In this document: one piece after another, positions 30,544 through 35,897 of the stretch
Position numbering within the stretch: the stretch's first letter is position 1
Layout of the letters: each line of letters starts with the position of its first letter
Assembly: GCA_016190005.1 (NCBI GenBank)
Contig: JACPRK010000120.1
Coordinates: 1-35,897, forward strand
Direction: 5' to 3'
Length of the DNA stretch: 35,897 bases
DNA from: Candidatus Wallbacteria bacterium
GTDB taxonomy: Bacteria; Muiribacteriota; UBA6191; JACPRK01
Program-made: the position numbers and the translations under genes
The notes under the pieces: model-generated
Database searches by the model: none
What the model saw: only the letters and a program-made list of their open reading frames with translations
Told to the model about the DNA's origin: nothing

Positions 30544-33504
30544 ATGAAGCCATCAGACGCCGAGACCCCGGGACGAACGCCGGAAGAGGCTGCCCGGGTG
30601 AAGGTGGACGAGATCCTCGGGATCACGTTTTTCACCATCGGGATGCTGTTGCTGGTCGGGTGGCGCTTCGAGCAGAGCGGGGCATTCCACTCGGTGGCCA
30701 CGTGGCTCTTGGCCTCGATCGGCGCGGGGATGTGGTACCTCATCCTGATGTTTGCGCTGTGGGGCATCAACAAGTTCCGCGGCCGCGCGATCCTCTCCGA
30801 CTGGGTGCAGTTCGCGGCGTGGGTTGTGATGCTCCCCGTGTTCCTGGGCTTCTTGCAGAGCTTCCGGCCCGTCGACCGCGACCTGGGCGGCACGATCGGC
30901 TGGACGCTCTACACCAATCTGGAGAACCTGACCGGCACCTTCAGCGCTCGCGTGCTGCTGGCCGGTTTCTTCCTCATTCTGACGGTCGTGTGCCTGGATA
31001 CGCCGCTGACACAGATCGTGGCGTCCGGCTACCGCGCCGGCGGCCGCGCTACGGGCGTCGTGGGGCCGGTGGTGATGTTCCCGTTCGTGGTCCTCTACAC
31101 GGCGGTCTTCCACCTCCTCACGTTCATCCACATGCTGGTCTTCATCCTGCTCAAGGACCTGGTCGTGCTGTTCGACATCCTCTACGACCGGATCATGACG
31201 ACCGACGAGGCTCTCCCCTCGGCCAGCGGGGCCGGTGCGCTGGCCGCCCAGAGTGGCATGCCGCAGCAACTGACGCCTTCCAAGCTGCCGCCTCCCATCG
31301 CGACGGCAGCGCCGCCGCGCGTCGACCCGATCGTCGAGCTGAACAGACCCGAGGTTCCAGCTGCGAAGGCAGAGCCGGCCCAGGAGCATTTGTCCGAGCC
31401 GGAGTCTTTGCCCGAGCCCGAGCCGCTCCAGGGGGCCGAGCCGCCGGAGCTGGCCGCCCCCCCGATTCTGGAGGAGCCGCGCGAGCTCGAGGAAGACGAC
31501 GAGTACCTACCTCCGCCCGGAACGATGCCGGACGATTCCACCCAGGGCCTCTTCCTGATCGGCAGCGCTGCCAGGAGAGCCGAGCCTGTATCCGACCCAG
31601 GTCGCCCCGCAGAGCATGGACCCGCAGCCCCCGCCGCCCAGGGCGGCGCCCCTTCCGCCAAGACCTCTGCGCAGCCGCCCGCTATCCGATCAGTCCCGGC
31701 CGAGCGAGTCTTCACAGACCAGCCGGCAGTGGAGCGGCTCGATGAACTGAGTGTGGAGGCCGAAGCCGATCCGGAGCTCGCCGAGGAGCCGGAAGAAGAC
31801 TTCGAGGAGACCGAAGAGGAGCGCCGCCAGGCCGAGGCGATGCACAACATCTTGCGGCCGGCGCAAGAGCGGCCCGTCGGGCCGGAGGCGCCCTCGGAGC
31901 CGGCGCTGGCGAAAGACCTCGAGGTGAAGACGTTCCCGGCGCACGAGACAGCGCCCGCACAGCAGCAATCGCTTCTGGGCGCTATGGCGCGCACGGTGGG
32001 CGTGGCCGCGCGGGACGTCGTGAAGGCGGCCGCGCGGCTGGCCGAGTACCGCAAGCCGAGTGAGGACCTCTTCCTCGATCCTCCGGCGCTGACGGACCGG
32101 GAGGATGAAACGACTCTCCGATCCAACGCCGAGAAGCTGGTCGAGGCCCTGGGTCAGTTCCGCATCCAGGCTTCGGTCACGCGCATCACGCAGGGGCCGA
32201 CCATCACGCAATACGAGGTGAAGCCGGCGCCAGGCGTGAAGATCAGCAACATCATCAACCTCTCCAACGACATCGCGATGGCGCTGGCCACGGCGGCGAT
32301 CCGCATCGAAGCGCCCATCCCGGGCCGGTCCGCGGTGGGCATCGAGATCCCCAACCGCAAGCCGACGCCGGTCACGTTCAAGGAGATCATCACGCACGAC
32401 ACGTTCCGCAAGCACGAGTCGCTGCTCTCCTTTGCGATCGGCAAGGACATCACCGGTAGGCCGGTCGTCGCGGACCTCACGCGGATGCCCCACCTGCTGG
32501 TCGCGGGCGCCACCGGCTCGGGCAAGTCGGTCTGCATCAACACCATCATCTCGAGCATCCTCTACAAGGCCAGACCCGACGAGGTGAAGTTCATCCTCAT
32601 CGACCCCAAAGTGGTCGAGCTGACGCTCTACGACGGCATCCCGAACCTCATCACGGAGGTCATCACGGACCCGCAAGACGCCACCGCGGCACTGCGCTGG
32701 GCCGTGCTGGAGATGGAGCGCCGCTACCGCTACCTGAGCAAGTTCGCCGCGCGCGACATCCGCAGCTTCAACCGCCGGCTGGCGGCCGGGGACCTGCAGC
32801 CGCTCGACGGCCACACGCAGGTGCCGGACGGTCCGATGCCCTACATCGTCGTGGTGATCGACGAGCTGGCGGACCTGATGATGCTGGCCCGCAAGGAGAT
32901 CGAGGACGCCATCACCCGGCTAGCGCAGATGGCCCGGGCCATCGGCATCCACCTGGTGCTGGCCACGCAGCGGCCCTCGACCAACATCATCACCGGCGTG
33001 CTCAAGGCCAACCTCCCGTCGCGCATCGCCTTCAGCGTCTCCAGCCAGGTCGATTCCAAGGTCATCCTGGACGGCGCGGGCGCCGAGAAGCTTCTCGGCA
33101 GCGGCGACATGCTCTACTCGCCGATCGGCCAGGCCAAGCCGATCCGCCTCCAGGGCGCCTTCATCAGCGAGGAAGAGGTGAGGAACCTCGTCGCTCATCT
33201 GAAGACCTGCGGCGATCCGGACTACACCAATATCGTCGAGGAAGTGATGGAGCCAGAGACCGACACGGCGGGCGAGGGTCTCTCCGACGACAAGTTCGCG
33301 GACTGCGTGCGGATCGCGCTGGAGCAGCAGGAGGCCTCGACGTCGATGCTGCAGCGTCACCTGAAGATCGGCTACAACCGCGCAGCGCGCATCATCGAGG
33401 CGATGGAGGCTCGCGGGATCATCTCCGGTCCCGAAAGCGGCAAGCGCCGCAAGCTCCTCATCAGCGCCGCCGAGGCCGAACGGTTCTTCGCGGCCGCCCG
33501 CTAG
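30544..33504 (+). CDS. ftsK: DNA translocase FtsK/SpoIIIE
   Basis: A 986-residue septal DNA pump that moves chromosome ends away from the closing division site. The N-terminus (about 22-205) has four to five membrane helices. A long acidic Pro/Glu/Ala-rich linker spans about 225-480. The motor follows: the alpha-domain, then Walker A GATGSGKS (655-662), KFILIDPKVVELTLYDGIPNL, Walker B YIVVVIDELADLMM and LATQRPSTNIITG. The C-terminal gamma winged helix (about 905-985) contains STSMLQRHLKIGYNRAARIIEAME and would read KOPS-type sequences. All catalytic residues are present and the length is typical for FtsK with a medium linker. cysS begins 44 bp downstream. GGGAGC precedes the ATG. Confidence 0.97.
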   Translation: MKPSDAETPGRTPEEAARVKVDEILGITFFTIGMLLLVGWRFEQSGAFHSVATWLLASIGAGMWYLILMFALWGINKFRGRAILSDWVQFAAWVVMLPVFLGFLQSFRPVDRDLGGTIGWTLYTNLENLTGTFSARVLLAGFFLILTVVCLDTPLTQIVASGYRAGGRATGVVGPVVMFPFVVLYTAVFHLLTFIHMLVFILLKDLVVLFDILYDRIMTTDEALPSASGAGALAAQSGMPQQLTPSKLPPPIATAAPPRVDPIVELNRPEVPAAKAEPAQEHLSEPESLPEPEPLQGAEPPELAAPPILEEPRELEEDDEYLPPPGTMPDDSTQGLFLIGSAARRAEPVSDPGRPAEHGPAAPAAQGGAPSAKTSAQPPAIRSVPAERVFTDQPAVERLDELSVEAEADPELAEEPEEDFEETEEERRQAEAMHNILRPAQERPVGPEAPSEPALAKDLEVKTFPAHETAPAQQQSLLGAMARTVGVAARDVVKAAARLAEYRKPSEDLFLDPPALTDREDETTLRSNAEKLVEALGQFRIQASVTRITQGPTITQYEVKPAPGVKISNIINLSNDIAMALATAAIRIEAPIPGRSAVGIEIPNRKPTPVTFKEIITHDTFRKHESLLSFAIGKDITGRPVVADLTRMPHLLVAGATGSGKSVCINTIISSILYKARPDEVKFILIDPKVVELTLYDGIPNLITEVITDPQDATAALRWAVLEMERRYRYLSKFAARDIRSFNRRLAAGDLQPLDGHTQVPDGPMPYIVVVIDELADLMMLARKEIEDAITRLAQMARAIGIHLVLATQRPSTNIITGVLKANLPSRIAFSVSSQVDSKVILDGAGAEKLLGSGDMLYSPIGQAKPIRLQGAFISEEEVRNLVAHLKTCGDPDYTNIVEEVMEPETDTAGEGLSDDKFADCVRIALEQQEASTSMLQRHLKIGYNRAARIIEAMEARGIISGPESGKRRKLLISAAEAERFFAAAR

Positions 33505-33548
33505 CGCGCCCGCGCCCGCCGGACGGCCCGTCCAATCGAGGAAGGACG

Positions 33549-35045
33549 ATGCAGAACTCCGACGCCGCACTGCCCCCCATCCAGATCGAGAACTCCCTCA
33601 CTCGCAAGCGGGAGCCCCTCACCGCGGCCGTGCCCGGCCGCATCGGCATGTACGTCTGCGGTGTCACCGTCTACGACCATTGCCATCTGGGTCATGCGAT
33701 GTCGGCCGTCACCTTCGACGCCATCCGCAGGTACCTGGAGTTCCGCGGCTACCTCGTCGACTACGTCTACAACTTCACCGATGTCGACGACAAGATCCTC
33801 AACCGGGCGGCCGCCGAGGGCGTCGATTACTTGACCATCTCGGAGCGCTACATCGCCAGCTTCCACGAGGACATGGACCGCCTGGGTGTCAAGCGCGCCA
33901 GCGTTCACCCCCGAGCGACTCGACATATCCCGGAGATGCTCGAGATGATCCGAGTACTGGTGGAGCGAGACATCGCGTATCCCGTCGACGGGGACGTCTA
34001 CTTCGACGTCACCCGCTTCGCCGGCTACGGGAAGCTGAGCGGCCGGAAGGTCGACGAGCTGGTCGCCGGCGCCCGGGTGGCCGCGGACGCCAGGCTGCGC
34101 CAGCCGGCCGACTTTGCTCTCTGGAAAGGAGCCAAGCCCGGCGAGCCGGGCTGGGAAAGCCCCTGGGGAAAGGGCCGCCCGGGGTGGCACATCGAGTGCA
34201 GCGCGATGTCGATGAAGTATCTAGGCAAGTCCCTCGACATCCACGGCGGCGGGCTCGACCTGGTCTTCCCCCACCATGAAAACGAGATCGCCCAGTCCGA
34301 GGCGCTGACCGGACGCCCGTTCGCCCGCCACTGGATGCACAACGGCATCCTCAACCTGGGCGGCGAGAAGATGTCCAAGTCGATCGGAAACGTCCTCGGG
34401 CTCAAGCTGCTGTTCCAGAAGCACTCGCCCGATGCGCTGCGCCTCTACCTTCTCGGCTCGCACTACCGGAGCCCGCAGAACTTCGAGGAGGATTCGCTCG
34501 ACCGGGCCGGGAAGGCCCACCAGCGGTTCGCCAATGTCTTCGAACGCGCGGGCCGCATGCTGGCCGGGGCAGGAGCCGGCGCGGCCTCACCCGAAGGCCA
34601 GAAGCAGCTCGCGGAGCAGCTTTCCCGCTCGTCGGCCGGGGCGCGGTCCAGGTTCCACCAGCACATGAGCGAGGACTTCAACTCGGGCGGCGCCCTGGGG
34701 GCGCTCTTCGAGCTGGCCGCCGAGCTCAACCGCGCGATGCAGGCCTGCGAGTCCGACGGCCTGGGAGCGGGCTTGGCTGCCGCCGTGCGCGAGGCTCGCT
34801 CGAGCCTGGAGGAGCTGCTGGGCGTGCTCGGAATCGGCACCGGCCTGGCGGCAGCGCCCGAGGAGCTCGCGACCGGGAGCGGGCTCACCGCAAAGCTGAT
34901 CGACTTTCTGCTCGAGCTGAGGCTGGACGCCAAGAAGTCGAAGAACTTCGCCCTGGCCGACTCGATCCGCAATCGGCTCGCCGAGCTGGGCGTCGAGCTC
35001 AAGGACACCGCTACCGGCACCTCGTACACGACGCCCGTGCGGTGA
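33549..35045 (+). CDS. cysS: Cysteinyl-tRNA synthetase
   Basis: Class I aminoacyl-tRNA synthetase, 498 residues, which charges tRNA-Cys with cysteine. Signatures: YVCGVTVYDHCHLGHAM, where the Cys helps bind Zn and HLGH (46-49) is the HIGH motif; WHIECSAMSMKYLG with its second Zn ligand; DIHGGGLDLVFPHHENEIAQSEA; and KMSKS (274-278). The anticodon-binding DALR region and the C-terminal helical part (KKSKNFALADSIRNRLAELGVELKDT) are complete. GAGGAAGG precedes the ATG. It sits between ftsK and an rRNA methyltransferase on the same strand with short gaps (44 and 30 bp), so these three genes are probably one operon. Confidence 0.97.
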   Translation: MQNSDAALPPIQIENSLTRKREPLTAAVPGRIGMYVCGVTVYDHCHLGHAMSAVTFDAIRRYLEFRGYLVDYVYNFTDVDDKILNRAAAEGVDYLTISERYIASFHEDMDRLGVKRASVHPRATRHIPEMLEMIRVLVERDIAYPVDGDVYFDVTRFAGYGKLSGRKVDELVAGARVAADARLRQPADFALWKGAKPGEPGWESPWGKGRPGWHIECSAMSMKYLGKSLDIHGGGLDLVFPHHENEIAQSEALTGRPFARHWMHNGILNLGGEKMSKSIGNVLGLKLLFQKHSPDALRLYLLGSHYRSPQNFEEDSLDRAGKAHQRFANVFERAGRMLAGAGAGAASPEGQKQLAEQLSRSSAGARSRFHQHMSEDFNSGGALGALFELAAELNRAMQACESDGLGAGLAAAVREARSSLEELLGVLGIGTGLAAAPEELATGSGLTAKLIDFLLELRLDAKKSKNFALADSIRNRLAELGVELKDTATGTSYTTPVR

Positions 35046-35075
35046 CGCCCGCGGGGTCCGCTTCGGAGGCCCACC

Positions 35076-35834
35076 ATGCCCAAGTTCGATACGGCAGAGC
35101 ACGTCCGCATCCTCTATGGCCTGCACTCTGTCGCCGAGGCGCTGCGCGTGCCGGGCCGCGTGCGGGCGCTCTACCTGGAACAGGGGAGCCAGAGCCCGCA
35201 GCTGCGCCGGATGGGCGAGAAGGCCCGCGCATCCGGCATCCCCGTCGCGCTCTGCGATCGTGGCCGGCTCTTCAAGATGGCCGATTCCACACATCACCAG
35301 GGCGTCGTCGCCGAGGCGCATCCGCTTTCCAACGGCTCGCTGCGAGGGCTGCTCAAGGACCATCCCGAGGAACCGCTCACCGTTCTCATCCTCGACCGGG
35401 TGCAGGACCCGCAGAACCTGGGAAACATTTACCGGTCCGCGGAGGCATCCGGAGTGGCTCTTGTGTTCTTGCCCGCGAAGGCGACCGTCTCACACCAGCT
35501 CGGGTCGGTGGCCCGGGCCTCTGCGGGAGCCGTCGAGCATGTGCCTACCGTCGTCGTCGGCACCCTGAAGCCGCCGCTGTCGGAGCTGAAGGAATCCGGG
35601 TTTCGGATCTATGGCCTCGACCAGGGCGGCTCGTCGAACTGCTGGGAAACCGAGTACGCGCCGCGCGCCGCACTTCTGGCCGGCGCCGAAGGCACCGGGC
35701 TGGGTCACGCCGCCCGCGAGATGTGCGACGAGCTCGTGAGCGTCCCGATGCTGGGCCGCGTGGAGTCGCTGAACGTCACGAACGCCGTGGCCGTCGTCCT
35801 CTACGAGATCCTGCGCCAGCGCCGGGCGCGGTGA
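35076..35834 (+). CDS. rlmB: RlmB-type SpoU/TrmH rRNA 2'-O-methyltransferase
   Basis: A 252-residue SPOUT-class methyltransferase. The N-terminal substrate-binding domain begins ILYGLHSVAEAL, as in RlmB, and contains HHQGVVAEA. The catalytic domain has the three knot motifs: ILDRVQDPQNLGNIYRSAEA (motif 1, with the key Asn and Arg), LLAGAEGTGL (motif 2) and SVPMLGRVESLNVTNAVAV (motif 3). RlmB methylates the ribose of G2251 in 23S rRNA; the very similar TrmH and other SpoU members have different targets, so the exact site is inferred. GGAGG precedes the ATG. It is the last gene of the ftsK-cysS set. Confidence 0.92.
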   Translation: MPKFDTAEHVRILYGLHSVAEALRVPGRVRALYLEQGSQSPQLRRMGEKARASGIPVALCDRGRLFKMADSTHHQGVVAEAHPLSNGSLRGLLKDHPEEPLTVLILDRVQDPQNLGNIYRSAEASGVALVFLPAKATVSHQLGSVARASAGAVEHVPTVVVGTLKPPLSELKESGFRIYGLDQGGSSNCWETEYAPRAALLAGAEGTGLGHAAREMCDELVSVPMLGRVESLNVTNAVAVVLYEILRQRRAR

Positions 35835-35842
35835 TGCACCGC

Positions 35843-35897
35843 TTAGAAGCCCTCCTGGATGGTGGTGACGGGCCCGGGGGCGTCGCGGGCGGGGGGA
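35843..35897 (-). CDS. Possible C-terminus of a convergent gene (partial)
   Basis: On the minus strand a frame enters from the window edge and ends at TAA (35843-35845). The last residues would be DAPGPVTTIQEGF. All 17 sense codons visible end in G or C, as in real genes of this genome, and the position, 8 bp past the end of a convergent gene, is natural. Too little is visible to name the product. Confidence 0.45.
   Translation of the reverse strand, partial: PPARDAPGPVTTIQEGF

Overview
The window is about 36 kb of very GC-rich DNA with dense gene packing, frequent GTG starts and coding sequence strongly biased to G or C at third positions. A porin with a C-terminal Phe, an apparent lipoprotein signal and many Sec-type signal peptides point to a diderm (Gram-negative type) bacterium. 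Tandem 7-bp repeats between genes, interspersed CCTGAGC...GTCGAAGG palindromes, large hybrid kinases and a Ser/Thr kinase-TPR protein would fit an environmental lineage such as Acidobacteriota or a relative of the old Deltaproteobacteria. No marker gene settles the phylum, so this is inference. I see no rRNA, tRNA, CRISPR array, insertion sequence or phage gene.

Layout. 1-5,876 (minus strand): an acyl-CoA synthetase-like AMP ligase, a small CarboxypepD_reg-like protein, a repeat-rich spacer, and a two-component pair (membrane GAF histidine kinase followed by a sigma-54-dependent regulator). 6,169-10,190 (plus): two consecutive kinases with receiver domains. 10,187-13,145 (minus): yvcK, a double-psi-barrel-like secreted protein and an unknown secreted protein. 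13,298-18,810 (plus): a Ser/Thr kinase with a TPR-like tail, divergent from yvcK, then a secreted unknown, a nine-repeat propeller-like protein with Gly/Ser/Thr tails, and a YVTN-type beta-propeller.

18,958-22,485 is the clearest functional unit. A near-consensus promoter with an overlapping Fur box precedes four tightly coupled genes: porin, FMN-binding protein, four-helix membrane protein and the flavin transferase ApbE. I read this as an iron-regulated extracytosolic flavin electron-transfer system. Its apbE gene contains, in frame, a perfect 27-bp inverted repeat with a 4-nt loop.

22,546-29,530 holds dinB, then a 1,537-residue GlmS-like protein and an EcsC/TerB-like protein. The giant protein keeps recognisable class II amidotransferase and twin SIS domains. 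However, its candidate catalytic Cys is internal (residue 64), several active-site positions differ, and about 590 unrecognised residues are fused at the C-terminus. This is the best candidate for an undescribed system in the window. The right end (29,739-35,834) is housekeeping: an RsmC/YbxB-type methyltransferase, FtsK, CysS and an RlmB-type 2'-O-methyltransferase, followed by the likely C-terminus of a convergent gene running off the edge.
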